Origin: Streptomyces griseocarneus
GTDB taxonomy: Bacteria > Actinomycetota > Actinomycetes > Streptomycetales > Streptomycetaceae
Direction of reading: 5' to 3'
Length of the DNA stretch: 64,000 bases
Assembly (NCBI RefSeq): GCF_014655595.1
Contig: NZ_BNBL01000004.1
Location: 124,001 to 188,000, forward strand
A program made the position numbers and the translations under genes. The notes beneath the pieces are model-generated. The model was given only the letters and a program-made list of their open reading frames with translations. It did no database searches and was not told the origin of the DNA. The stretch's first letter is position 1. The number at the start of each line of letters is the position of its first letter. Shown one piece after another: positions 1-8,371 of the stretch.

Positions 1-29
1 GCGGAACTCCGGCCCAGGGCTAGCGCGGG

Positions 30-2903
30 ATGACCACGACGCTCCCCCGGACACGGGTCGTCGACGAGCGGTCGATGGGCGCGGGCACCACGGTGCGCTT
101 CGCCCTGCTGGTGGTCCTGCTGCTGGTGAGCTGCGGCTATGTGATGGGCGGCATCACCCGGGCGTTCTCCCACCCGGCCGGCTTCGGCCACCTGGGCTGT
201 CTGCTCGCCTCCGGGGGAGACCCCTTCCACGGCAGCGCCCTGGACAACCTGCTCAGCGCGTCCAGCCAGGACGCGGCCTACCGGGCCTGTACGGCCCGCT
301 ACGAGCCGACGCCGCCCTGGTGGGTGGGCCTCGCGTGGCCGGTCCTGTTGGTGGCCGTGGCGTGCCTGTTGTTCTGGGGCCTGCCCGCCTGGAAGGCGCG
401 GCGCGGCCGGGTCGTGCCGCTGGCCGCGATCGACCACGACGGCGGGATCCGGCGCCTGTTGGAGGAGTTCGCGGCGGTGGCGGGGCTGGCCCGCGTGCCG
501 CGTGTCGTCGTCGACCCCACGGCGGCCTCGACCGGCGCCGTGGTGTTCGGCAGCAACCGCCGCCCGACGGTGTGCCTGCACGGCGGCCTGCTCGCCCGCA
601 GGCACACCGACCCCGAGGGCTTCCGGGCGGTGCTCCTGCACGAGATGGCCCACATCCGCCACGGCGACGTGACCGTCACCTACATCACCGTCGCCGTGTG
701 GCACGCGTTCGTCGCCGTGGTGCTCGTACCCGCCGTGGTGTATTTCGTCAGGGCCGCCGTCAGGATCTCGCCGATGCTCCGCCCCGCCGAACTTCCGGGC
801 CTGACGCGTGGCCTCGCGCTCATGGCGTTCATGGTCGTGCTGGTCTATCTGGCGCGCGCCGACGTGCTGCGCCACCGGGAGATCTACGCGGACCGCGCCG
901 CCGTGCGCTGGGGCGCGGACCCCCGGGGCTGGGCCGTCGTGACGCCCCTGCCGCCGCAGGGCGCGATGCGGCGGGCGCTCGCGGCCTTCGCCGAACTCTG
1001 GCGCACGCACCCACGGTGGGACCTGCGCCGGGACTCCCTCGCCGATTCGGCGGCGCTGTTCGGCGTACGGGCGCTGCCGCTGTTCCTCACCGGAGTCGCC
1101 GCCACGCTGATCAACTACCAGGCGCAGGGCGTGACCTCCCGGTGGGCCGGCCCGTGGGCGGAGCAGCTGCGGGTGCTGGTCTCGGCCGGGCTGATCACCG
1201 CAGTGGTCGGGATCGCCCTGTGGCGGAGCGTGGCCCACGCCGTGCTCACCGCGCGCCGCGTGCCCCACGGCGTGCGCGCGGGGCTGTGGCTGGGGGCCGG
1301 GATGGCCGTCGGCGAGCTGGTCGTGGACGACGTCACGCTCTTCCGGTGGCTGCCCGCCCGGCCCGGGGTCCTCGCGCTGGTGGTGCTCGCGGGAGTGGTG
1401 ATCGTCTGGTGGGCCACGCAGTGCGCCCATCTGTGGGTCCGGGTGTGGCAGGGGCGGACGATCCGCCCGGCGATGCTGCTGGGCCTGGCGGCCATGTGGC
1501 TGGTGCTGTCGGCGTGGTTCACGTGGTGGCAGTACAGCGGGACGTTCTACGTCATGGGAAGGCCCCTCGACCTCACCTCGCTGTACGAGAGCTCGGCGCT
1601 GGCGGCCGTCCCCGACGCGTACCGGTCCACACCCGTCTCGGTCATGGTGAACCTGAGGCTCGCGGCCGGCGAGCCCTTCGCCCTGCCGGCCGTCGCGACC
1701 CTGTGGATCGTCCCGCTGCTCGCCTGGGTGATCCGCCCGGCCGCCGCCACGCCCGCCTGGGTTCACGGCGCCCTGCGGGGCGGCGACGCGGGCACGCCGG
1801 GCCGGCCGGAGGACGCGTTGCCGTCGCTGCGCGGGGTGCTGCTCGCCGCCGTACTGGGCGGGGCGGCGGGCTGGGCCGCCCTCGCCGGCGTGATGGCCTT
1901 CCTGCACACCCGGCAGCCGGCGCCCGGGCGGCTCACCCAGCACTACGCGGTGGGCTACTACGCCTGGGTGCTGGTGGCCCTGGGCGTGGCGGCGGCCACC
2001 GCCGCCCTCGTCGCGAGCGCGCGGGCGCGTCGTTTCCGGCTGCTCGCGGCGCTCATGGCCGCCGGGGCCGCGACGGCGACGGCCTTCGCGGGGACGTTCG
2101 TGCTCGCCTCCTCCGACGGGTGCGTCCAGCCGTTGAACACCCTCGTGCGCACCTGCGGTTGGCGGCCCGAGATGTCCTGGCCGGTCTTCCACTACCTCCT
2201 GGGGCCGGCCCTCCTGCTCGGCGTCCTCGTCGCCGTGGGCGCGGCCGCGGCGGTGGCGGCCGCCGCCGCGGTGGTCCGGCGCGCACGCGGATCCTCCGTG
2301 CGGCGCGCGGTCCCGGCGCGTCCGGCCGGGAGCCGACGGCCCGGGCCCGCGGCCCGTCGCCTCTGGGTGGGCGTGCTGTGCGCCGCCGCGCTGGGCGTCA
2401 CCGTGACCGCGATGACGAACGCCTCGGGCTCGAAGGAGGGCTCGCAGCGCGGCACCACCTCGCTCGCACGCCCGCCGGCCGGGCCCGTGTCCGAGGAGAC
2501 CCGGCGGGTCCAGGTGGTCATCTGGTTCGCCTATGGCGGGGAAGAGCTGGTCAGCCGCTTCACGACCGCCTCCCGCGACTTCACCGGGCTCCTCGTCAAG
2601 GGAAAGGGCAGCATCGAGGAATCCCGCGTCCGCCCCTACTGCGCCGACTTCCTCCGGATCGCCCGGGACGCCGGGGACTACTTCCGGGTGCCCGATCCCC
2701 GGGCCCAGTCGCACTGGAAGACGTTCATCACCCGCCTCGACGGAGTCGGCCGTACGTGCGAACAGGCCACGGCTCGGTCGGACGGCGACCTCCTCGTATC
2801 GTCGGTGCGACAACTCGTCGGAGCCGCCGCCTCCGGCAGCGCGGCGACCGCGCGCATGTCCGAGCTGACACGAGGTCTGCCGCTGCCGCGGCGCTCGGGA
2901 TGA
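30..2903 (+). CDS. Multi-pass membrane M48/M56-type zinc metalloprotease
   Basis: The 957-residue product has a hydrophobic segment near residues 22-42, another near 102-120, the zinc motif HEMAH at 204-208 followed by RHGD, and a downstream EIYADRAA segment that could supply the third metal ligand. Many further hydrophobic helices run to about residue 790. A soluble tail of about 140 residues follows. This is the layout of membrane-integrated M48/M56 peptidases (HtpX/BlaR1-like), which cut membrane or regulatory proteins. No BlaI-type partner regulator is visible next to it, so the substrate is unknown. The ATG at 30 has only a weak ribosome-binding site. The N-terminus begins with a short cytosolic stretch before the first helix. 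Confidence in the peptidase fold is high, while the choice between M48 and M56 is open. Confidence 0.75.
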   Translation: MTTTLPRTRVVDERSMGAGTTVRFALLVVLLLVSCGYVMGGITRAFSHPAGFGHLGCLLASGGDPFHGSALDNLLSASSQDAAYRACTARYEPTPPWWVGLAWPVLLVAVACLLFWGLPAWKARRGRVVPLAAIDHDGGIRRLLEEFAAVAGLARVPRVVVDPTAASTGAVVFGSNRRPTVCLHGGLLARRHTDPEGFRAVLLHEMAHIRHGDVTVTYITVAVWHAFVAVVLVPAVVYFVRAAVRISPMLRPAELPGLTRGLALMAFMVVLVYLARADVLRHREIYADRAAVRWGADPRGWAVVTPLPPQGAMRRALAAFAELWRTHPRWDLRRDSLADSAALFGVRALPLFLTGVAATLINYQAQGVTSRWAGPWAEQLRVLVSAGLITAVVGIALWRSVAHAVLTARRVPHGVRAGLWLGAGMAVGELVVDDVTLFRWLPARPGVLALVVLAGVVIVWWATQCAHLWVRVWQGRTIRPAMLLGLAAMWLVLSAWFTWWQYSGTFYVMGRPLDLTSLYESSALAAVPDAYRSTPVSVMVNLRLAAGEPFALPAVATLWIVPLLAWVIRPAAATPAWVHGALRGGDAGTPGRPEDALPSLRGVLLAAVLGGAAGWAALAGVMAFLHTRQPAPGRLTQHYAVGYYAWVLVALGVAAATAALVASARARRFRLLAALMAAGAATATAFAGTFVLASSDGCVQPLNTLVRTCGWRPEMSWPVFHYLLGPALLLGVLVAVGAAAAVAAAAAVVRRARGSSVRRAVPARPAGSRRPGPAARRLWVGVLCAAALGVTVTAMTNASGSKEGSQRGTTSLARPPAGPVSEETRRVQVVIWFAYGGEELVSRFTTASRDFTGLLVKGKGSIEESRVRPYCADFLRIARDAGDYFRVPDPRAQSHWKTFITRLDGVGRTCEQATARSDGDLLVSSVRQLVGAAASGSAATARMSELTRGLPLPRRSG

Positions 2904-2937
2904 GGCCGGGGCGCCGCGCGGCGGCACGCGGCGGCGG

Positions 2938-3420
2938 TCAGGGCCGCCCGGTGCCGCTGCCGGTGTCGATGAGGATCTGCCCGGCCTGGTCGACGTTGTC
3001 GGCCCGTACGGCCCTGGCCATCGCGGTACGTGCCGCGTCGGGCGCCGTGTCGGGCGGGACCACCAGCAGGGCGAAGTGGTCGTTGTCGCCCCGGGTGACG
3101 AGGACCGTGTCGTCACCGACCGGAAACGAGTCGAGGTGCACGACCCGGTCGTCGATGACCAGCCGCGTCGGCAGGTCTTCCCAGGCACTCGCGTCCAGAC
3201 CGACGCGGGTGATGGGGCCGAGGTGCTCGGTCAGAGCGCTGACCAGCCCGGGAAGCTCGGCCCCGACGTCGCGGGAGCGCGGCCACCAGGCGCCGTCCAG
3301 GATTCCCCCGCGCTCCCGCGTGGTCTCCAGGCGCAGGAGCGCCGTCCCGGGTTTCACGGCGCGGTGGATCTCGTCCGGCAGGAGCCCGGGCGGCAGGTGG
3401 GGGGTGTCGGAATCGGTCAT
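2938..3420 (-). CDS. DUF5994 family protein
   Basis: The product has 160 residues if translation starts at the ATG at 3420 (MTDSDTPHLPPGL). An upstream in-frame extension has no family-like sequence and was rejected. It contains the ETTRERGGILDGAWWPRSRD region and the RLVIDDRVVHLDSF region typical, from memory, of actinobacterial DUF5994 proteins. No catalytic motif or membrane segment is visible, and the function is unknown. It is convergent with the metalloprotease gene and divergent from the small gene at 3660. Confidence 0.7.
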   Translation of the reverse strand: MTDSDTPHLPPGLLPDEIHRAVKPGTALLRLETTRERGGILDGAWWPRSRDVGAELPGLVSALTEHLGPITRVGLDASAWEDLPTRLVIDDRVVHLDSFPVGDDTVLVTRGDNDHFALLVVPPDTAPDAARTAMARAVRADNVDQAGQILIDTGSGTGRP

Positions 3421-3659
3421 GGTCTTTTCGCCCGTCTCCGAGAATTCGGCGCATCCATTCGTCGCCCGGGCCGTGTCGGCGGCCACCGGGCGAAGCGCTC
3501 GCATCAGTCCCACCCTACTCCGCCATACGGCCTGGTCGCGCGGGGTCCGTGGACGCCCGCCGGAGTAGGGTGGAGAGTCCGGGAGCACTGCGCGCACCGG
3601 CTTTCCCACGGTTGTGGATCACCGGCGTCAGCGGGCTCCCGCTACGAAACGAGGCCGGC

Positions 3660-3953
3660 ATGAAACCTGCGGAACCCGTGCCCCCGAGGGGGCGTGCCGA
3701 CATTCGCATCGTCGCAGCCTCCCCCGACACCGCCCGCCGGGTCGCGGAAGTCCTCCGGCACTGCTTCGACTCCACCGAGCAGCGCAGCTACCCGGCCGGC
3801 CGCGAGGGCGGCACCCGCCTCCACCTCACCGTGGACACCACGCAGCCCGCCGAACCCGCGCGCTCCTGGCTCTCGACCAGCCGCCCCTCTCCGGACGACG
3901 ACCCCGCGGACGACGGCCCGGCGGGCGACGGCCCAGCAGGCGACGGGACCTGA
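3660..3953 (+). CDS. Small conserved hypothetical protein with acidic repeat tail
   Basis: Starting at the ATG at 3660, preceded by a GAGG-type ribosome-binding site, this encodes 97 residues. Residues about 14-60 (IRIVAASPDTARRVAEVLRHC) look like a small alpha/beta domain, and the C-terminus is a run of D-x-G/P repeats (GDGPAGDGPAGDGT). Earlier in-frame starts lie in the divergent promoter region and are less likely. I do not recognise a function. It pairs divergently with the DUF5994 gene. Confidence 0.6.
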   Translation: MKPAEPVPPRGRADIRIVAASPDTARRVAEVLRHCFDSTEQRSYPAGREGGTRLHLTVDTTQPAEPARSWLSTSRPSPDDDPADDGPAGDGPAGDGT

Positions 3954-3984
3954 CGACCCGGCACATGACGGCGTACGGCACCCC

Positions 3985-4001
3985 GGCGGCGCTTCGCCGC
4001 C
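3985..4001 (+). terminator. Short hairpin downstream of the small gene
   Basis: A 7-bp perfect GC stem (GGCGGCG, CTT loop, CGCCGCC) lies about 30 bp after the stop of the gene at 3660. It is a possible rho-independent terminator without a clear U tract, as is common in Streptomyces. Confidence 0.4.
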
Positions 4002-4147
4002 CGGGCGCCTCCCCCGCACGAGCCAGTGCCGGCTCCCCCCGTGGAGGGATTCCGGTTTCCCTCCGCGCAGCGATGTGCCGGAACACCGCCGGCTGAGAGC
4101 GTTCACGGACGAACGTGATGCAACTCCGCGGCCCCGAAAGGCACATC

Positions 4148-4858
4148 GTGAAACCGAGTCCCGCGCCGTACTCCGGCAACCGCGTCGCACCGGCCGCGAA
4201 GGCCGGTGCGGTCGCGTGGATCGTCGCCGCCACCCAGTTCCTCGTCGTCCAGCTGGTCGTGGAGTCCGGCTGGCGCACGCCCTACAGCTGGGCGGCCAAC
4301 AACATCAGCGATCTCGGCAACGTCCTCTGCGGGACCTGGGACGACTCCCGGCCCCGGTACGTGTGCTCGCCCCTGCACGACGCGATGAACGCCTCGTTCG
4401 TCGTGCACGGCGTCCTGCTGCTCGCCGGCACCCTGCTGGCCGGTGCCTGCTGGGGGCGCGGCGGGGCGGCGACGACCGCCCGCACGCTGATGGCCGTCAA
4501 CGCCGGGGGCTGGGTCCTGGTCGGCCTGGTGCCCGCGGACGTCGACGAGAACCTCCACGTCCTGGGCGCGCTGCTCATCATGGGCCTGGGGAACGCCGGG
4601 CTGCTCTGCACGGGGTTCGCACCCCGGGAGTCCCTGTTCGGCCGGCTGCGCGCCGTCTCCCTCGTCCTGGCCGCCGCCGCGGTCGCCGCGGCGGGGATGT
4701 TCTTCGCCCAGGTCGATCCCGGAACCGGACTGGGCGGCATGGAACGCGTCGCCGCCTTCGCGATGGACGTGTGGGCCCTCGTCATGGCGTGCGCCGTGCT
4801 CCGCGCCGCCCACCGGCCGGACGCCGTGGCGCCGGCGGCCGCCGTCAGAAGTCGGTGA
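4148..4858 (+). CDS. DUF998 family integral membrane protein
   Basis: The product has 236 residues from the GTG at 4148, which has a GAAAGG ribosome-binding site six bases upstream. The ATG at 4115 in the same frame is an alternative. About six transmembrane helices are visible. The sequence WAANNISDLGN after the first helix is the family signature of DUF998 proteins, here followed by a loop with Cys residues (LCGTW, YVCSP). DUF998 proteins have no settled function. The last 14 bp overlap the end of the convergent SCO5918-like gene. Confidence 0.75.
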   Translation: MKPSPAPYSGNRVAPAAKAGAVAWIVAATQFLVVQLVVESGWRTPYSWAANNISDLGNVLCGTWDDSRPRYVCSPLHDAMNASFVVHGVLLLAGTLLAGACWGRGGAATTARTLMAVNAGGWVLVGLVPADVDENLHVLGALLIMGLGNAGLLCTGFAPRESLFGRLRAVSLVLAAAAVAAAGMFFAQVDPGTGLGGMERVAAFAMDVWALVMACAVLRAAHRPDAVAPAAAVRSR

Positions 4859-5114
4859 CGGACCCCAGCCGGCCGGCGACGGGGGCGGTGACGCAGGTGA
4901 AACCCAGACGGCTCAGCGCCCGGGTGAGCTCGAGCGCCGTGAAGTCCCGCCGGTCCAGGCCCGTGATCACCTGGCCGACCTGCTTGACGGGGTAGGTGCG
5001 GTCGTCGATGACGGCGCAGGGTCCGGTGGCGTCCTCCGGCTCGACGCCGGCCATCAGCGTCTGCACCTCACTCTTGATGAAGTCGAAGGGAAAACGGGCG
5101 ATCACACATCGCAT
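4845..5114 (-). CDS. SCO5918-like small protein of the cold-shock helicase operon
   Basis: This 89-residue protein starts MRCVIARFPFDFIKSEVQ and contains a central AVIDDRTYPVKQVGQVITGLDRRDFTA-like segment split by no known catalytic motif. From memory it matches the small protein encoded beside the cold-shock DEAD-box helicase in Streptomyces (SCO5918 family). It starts six bases after the helicase stop codon, so it is very probably the last gene of the csp-helicase operon. A role as a helicase-associated or RNA-binding accessory protein is inference only. Confidence 0.7.
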   Translation of the reverse strand: MRCVIARFPFDFIKSEVQTLMAGVEPEDATGPCAVIDDRTYPVKQVGQVITGLDRRDFTALELTRALSRLGFTCVTAPVAGRLGSVTDF

Positions 5115-5120
5115 GGTGCC

Positions 5121-6410
5121 TCAACAGGATGGGAGGGAGGGCCGGCGCTTCTTCCGGCCGGATGGGGAACGGCGTCCGGCAGGGTTCCCCCCGGCGGAGA
5201 TCGTGACGGGAACGCCCGAGGGCGCCCGGGCACCGGTGATGCGGCTCAGTTCCGCTTCACCGGAGCGCACCTCGGTGGCGTGCGGGGTGATCCCCGCGTG
5301 GGCCATCAGGCTGTTCACGGCATGGCGTTGGTGCGGCAGGACGAGGGTGACGACGCTGCCGGACCCGCCGGCGCGGGCGGTGCGGCCGCCGCGGTGCAGG
5401 TAGTCCTTGTGGTCATCGGGCGGATCGACGTTGACGACGAGGTCGAGGTCGTCGACGTGGATGCCGCGCGCCGCGACGTCCGTGGCGACCAGGACCGTGA
5501 CGTGGCCCTCCCTGAACTGGGCCAGGGTGCGGGTGCGCTGCGGCTGGGTCTTGCCCCCGTGCAGCGCCGAGGCCCGTACGCCGCTGCGCAGCAGGTGACG
5601 GGTGAGCCGGTCGACGGCGTGCCGGGTGTCCAGGAACATGATCACGCGGCCCTCGCGGGCGGCGATCTCGGTCGTGGTGGCGTTCTTGTCCGCGTCCCGT
5701 ACGTGCAGGACGTGGTGCTCCATCGTGGTGACCGACGCCGCCGGGGGATCGACCGAGTGGACGACCGGGTCGTGGAGGTAGCGGCGGACCAGGGCGTCGA
5801 CGTCACGGTCCAGGGTGGCCGAGAAGAGCAGCCGCTGGCCGTCGGGCCGCACCCGGTCGAGCAGGGCGGTGATCTGCGGCGTGAACCCCATGTCGGTCAT
5901 GCGGTCGGCCTCGTCCAGGACGGTGATGCCGACCCGGTCCAGCCGGCAGTCCCCACGGTCGGCGAGGTCCCTCAGCCGGCCCGGAGTGGCGATCACGACC
6001 TCGGCGCCGCCGCGCAGGGCGAGGGCCTGGCGGGCCAGTGACACGCCGCCGACCACGGTGACCAGCCGCAGCTCGAGCGCGCGGGCGTAGGGGGCGAGCG
6101 CGTCCGTCACCTGCTGGGCGAGCTCGCGGGTGGGCACCAGCACGACGGCGAGCGGCTCGCGGGGCCGGGCCCGCAGTCCGGCGGTCCGGGCGAGCAGGGC
6201 CAGCCCGAAGGCCAGGGTCTTGCCGGAACCGGTGCGGCCGCGGCCCAGGACGTCCCGGCCGCTCAGGGAGTTCGGCAGCGTCGCCGCCTGGATCGGGAAC
6301 GGGACGGTCACCCCGTCGGCTCCCAGGGCCGCGAGGAGCGGCCGCGGCATGTCCAGCTCGGCGAAATCGGTGACGGCGGGAAGGGGCGGCGTACGAGCGG
6401 TACGGTTCAT
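5121..6410 (-). CDS. DEAD-box ATP-dependent RNA helicase
   Basis: The product has 429 residues from the ATG at 6410, preceded by AGGAAGG. All core motifs are present: Q-motif region about 36-46, Walker A TGSGKT 60-65, PTRELAQ 93-99, TPGR 142-145, DEAD 166-169, SAT 197-199, and the C-terminal RecA domain with VATDVAARGIH and HRGGRTARAG. The C-terminal tail is short, basic and Gly/Arg/Lys-rich, as in cold-shock RNA helicases that unwind structured mRNA or rRNA. It lies downstream of csp and upstream of the SCO5918-like gene, so a cold-shock role is likely. Confidence 0.92.
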   Translation of the reverse strand: MNRTARTPPLPAVTDFAELDMPRPLLAALGADGVTVPFPIQAATLPNSLSGRDVLGRGRTGSGKTLAFGLALLARTAGLRARPREPLAVVLVPTRELAQQVTDALAPYARALELRLVTVVGGVSLARQALALRGGAEVVIATPGRLRDLADRGDCRLDRVGITVLDEADRMTDMGFTPQITALLDRVRPDGQRLLFSATLDRDVDALVRRYLHDPVVHSVDPPAASVTTMEHHVLHVRDADKNATTTEIAAREGRVIMFLDTRHAVDRLTRHLLRSGVRASALHGGKTQPQRTRTLAQFREGHVTVLVATDVAARGIHVDDLDLVVNVDPPDDHKDYLHRGGRTARAGGSGSVVTLVLPHQRHAVNSLMAHAGITPHATEVRSGEAELSRITGARAPSGVPVTISAGGNPAGRRSPSGRKKRRPSLPSC

Positions 6411-6566
6411 GCTGAACCTTCCTCGATCGAGTGCGACACGCACGAGGAATTCTCCGCCCTACGGGCCGTGCAAGAAATCGCACGAACGGGTCGAATTAAA
6501 TATCAAACACATCCGGCCGCCGCGATGTCCCGGCGCGCACACGCCGAGGGAATTCTTTACAACACA

Positions 6567-6605
6567 AACGCCGGGGACCGCACCCAAGATGCGGGCCCCG
6601 GCGTT
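6567..6605 (-). terminator. Hairpin between csp and the helicase gene
   Basis: Arms of 16 bp with one mismatch (AACGCCGGGGACCGCA against TGCGGGCCCCGGCGTT, loop CCCAAGA) lie about 15 bp after the csp stop. On the minus strand a T-rich stretch follows. It looks like a terminator or attenuator that would let csp be expressed well above the helicase. Confidence 0.75.
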
Positions 6606-6620
6606 CGTTACGCCTCAAGA

Positions 6621-6824
6621 TTAGGCGGGGACGATGTTCTCCGCCTGCGGGCCCTTCTGGCCCTGCGTGACGTCGAAGCTGACCTTCTGGCCCTCCTGAA
6701 GCTCGCGGAAGCCCTGGGTGGCGATGTTCGAGTAGTGGGCGAACACGTCAGCGCCGCCACCGTCCTGCTCGATGAAGCCGAAGCCCTTTTCCGCGTTGAA
6801 CCACTTCACGGTACCGGTAGCCAT
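6621..6824 (-). CDS. Cold-shock protein (CspA family)
   Basis: This is a 67-residue single cold-shock domain. RNP1 (KGFGFI, about 13-18) and RNP2 (VFAHY, about 27-31) are intact, giving the usual nucleic-acid-binding beta barrel that acts as an RNA chaperone. A strong AAGGAG ribosome-binding site sits before the ATG at 6824. The long upstream non-coding region and the hairpin just downstream suggest post-transcriptional control. It heads the csp-helicase-SCO5918-like unit. Confidence 0.95.
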   Translation of the reverse strand: MATGTVKWFNAEKGFGFIEQDGGGADVFAHYSNIATQGFRELQEGQKVSFDVTQGQKGPQAENIVPA

Positions 6825-7251
6825 GTTTTTCTCCTTCGGGGAAATGCCTTGGACTCACACTGCGCGAGCCTCGCGTCGCCGCGATGATTGCCCCATCCGG
6901 AGAACTCCGGGATACAAGAAGCCTCCGCCGACGAAAAGACGGCCGGGAGGCATCCGAGGGTATGGGAACCACAACTGCAACTAATATCGACAGTAGCACG
7001 ACCCCTCCGCCGGCGTATAGAGCTTTCCCGGATCGGCGGGTCCGCGCCGAAAAGACCGGCGACGGCGAATACGTAATTTCTGTCGCCGCGGCAAGAGATA
7101 TTCGCCGCTCATATCTTTCGACCCGCCCGGCGGCCGGCGGCCCGGTGGCGCCGGGCCCGGGGCGGGGCCCGTGCGGCGCAGGGCCTCCGCCGGGCCGAAC
7201 CTCCAACGGCCGCGATAGACATTCTTCTCGGCCAGCCGATAGGGTCCGCGC
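6825..7251. promoter_or_regulatory. Divergent promoter and csp 5' leader
   Basis: This 427-bp gap separates csp (minus) from the MerR-like gene (plus). It is less GC-rich than its surroundings and holds two small hairpins in the presumed csp leader: CCGGAG-AA-CTCCGG at about 6896-6909, and a GCCTCC...GGAGGC stem at 6921-6951. No ORF looks real. A structured cold-responsive leader is plausible but not shown. Confidence 0.5.
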
Positions 7252-7599
7252 ATGGCTCCAGAGGCCCGACAGAACGCCGCGGGCAATCTCGACGACGACG
7301 ATTACCCCGCCTACACCATGGGCCGCGCCGCAGAGATGATCGGTACGACGCCCGCCTTCCTGCGGGCCCTGGGCGAGGCCCGGCTCATCACCCCGCTGAG
7401 ATCCGGCGGCGGCCACCGCCGCTACTCCCGCTACCAGCTGCGCATCGCCGCGCGCGCCCGCGAGCTCGTCGACCAGGGGACTCCCGTCGAGGCCGCCTGC
7501 CGCATCATCATCCTCGAGGACCAGCTCGAGGAGGCCCTGCGGCTCAACGAGGAACTGCGCGGACGCGAGGGCCGGCCGGACCGGCCCGCCGGCCCCTGA
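7252..7599 (+). CDS. MerR-like helix-turn-helix regulator
   Basis: The product has 115 residues. Residues about 20-85 read YTMGRAAEMIGTTPAFLRAL, then GLITPLRS-like wing residues GGGHRRYSRYQL, the winged HTH of the MerR family. The C-terminal part is a short helical dimerisation segment rich in Glu and Leu, with no Cys metal site or effector domain. It is divergent from csp across a shared promoter region, so it may act on csp or on itself. That link is inference. Confidence 0.8.
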   Translation: MAPEARQNAAGNLDDDDYPAYTMGRAAEMIGTTPAFLRALGEARLITPLRSGGGHRRYSRYQLRIAARARELVDQGTPVEAACRIIILEDQLEEALRLNEELRGREGRPDRPAGP

Positions 7600-7621
7600 G
7601 CCGGCGCCTGCGCGCGCGGGG

Positions 7622-8335
7622 TCAGCCGTCCCCGCCGCCGCCCTCGTCCCCCTCGCCGGCGCCGTCCTCGTCCTCGTACGGCGTCTCCTCCGCGATCCGC
7701 TCCGCGATCTCGGTGGCCCAGCCGTGGGCCCAGCGGCGCAGCCCCTCCGTGGCGGCGGCGTCCAGCCCGTAGGCGGCGAACTCGCCGTCGTCGACGAAGT
7801 CGGCCGCCTCCAGGCGGGCCTGGAGATCGGCCGGGTCGAAGGCGTCGGGGGCGTGGCGGCGGCCGAACTCCTCCAGCTCGGCGAGCGACCAGCGGGCCGA
7901 GGCGGCATGGACGTCGACGAGGTCAGGGGCCAGGCCCCGGTCGGCCAGCGCGCGTACGCGGATGCCGACCACGTCCTCGGCGGCGAGGACCAGGCCGTAC
8001 TCCGTGCGCACGGGCGGCCGCCACACCGTCTCCTTGAGGAGGACGACCGTGTGCTCCTCCCCGGTCGTGGCGTCGGCCGGCCGCAGCCGGGCCCCGAGCG
8101 GGGCCACGTCGGCCCCGCTCACGCGCCAGCCGCGCTCGGCGAGCCCGGAGCGGACGACCGCCGCGATGTCCTCCATCGGCACCGGGCTGTCGGTGGCCAG
8201 CTCCACCTCCCGGCACGGGCGGTCCACCAGGTCGTGCGCCGCCATCGCGTGGCCTCCGGAGAGGGCGAGCGGGTACGGCGCCCCGACGGCGGCCAGATCG
8301 GCGAGCAGCCGCTGGTGCGACCCGGTGAGCCTCAT
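7622..8335 (-). CDS. Nucleotidyltransferase-like protein (AbiEii/MNT-like)
   Basis: The 237-residue product has the N-terminal pattern LALSGGHAMAAHDLVDRP followed by CREVELATD, resembling the GG-x-A...D-x-D start of AbiEii/MNT-type nucleotidyltransferases. The usual Asp pair is replaced by E-V-E, so activity is doubtful. The C-terminal 20 residues are acidic and Gly-rich. No AbiEi-type antitoxin lies next to it. It is convergent with the MerR-like gene. Confidence 0.6.
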   Translation of the reverse strand: MRLTGSHQRLLADLAAVGAPYPLALSGGHAMAAHDLVDRPCREVELATDSPVPMEDIAAVVRSGLAERGWRVSGADVAPLGARLRPADATTGEEHTVVLLKETVWRPPVRTEYGLVLAAEDVVGIRVRALADRGLAPDLVDVHAASARWSLAELEEFGRRHAPDAFDPADLQARLEAADFVDDGEFAAYGLDAAATEGLRRWAHGWATEIAERIAEETPYEDEDGAGEGDEGGGGDG

Positions 8336-8371
8336 GATCGGGATTATCCCGCAGGCGGTGCCCGCGTGCCG

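Noticed and set aside
320..3568. 1082-codon open frame overlapping the metalloprotease gene
   Set aside because: Arg/Gly/Ala-rich sequence with no domain, typical of a GC-bias shadow frame. The metalloprotease in the other frame has clear motifs.
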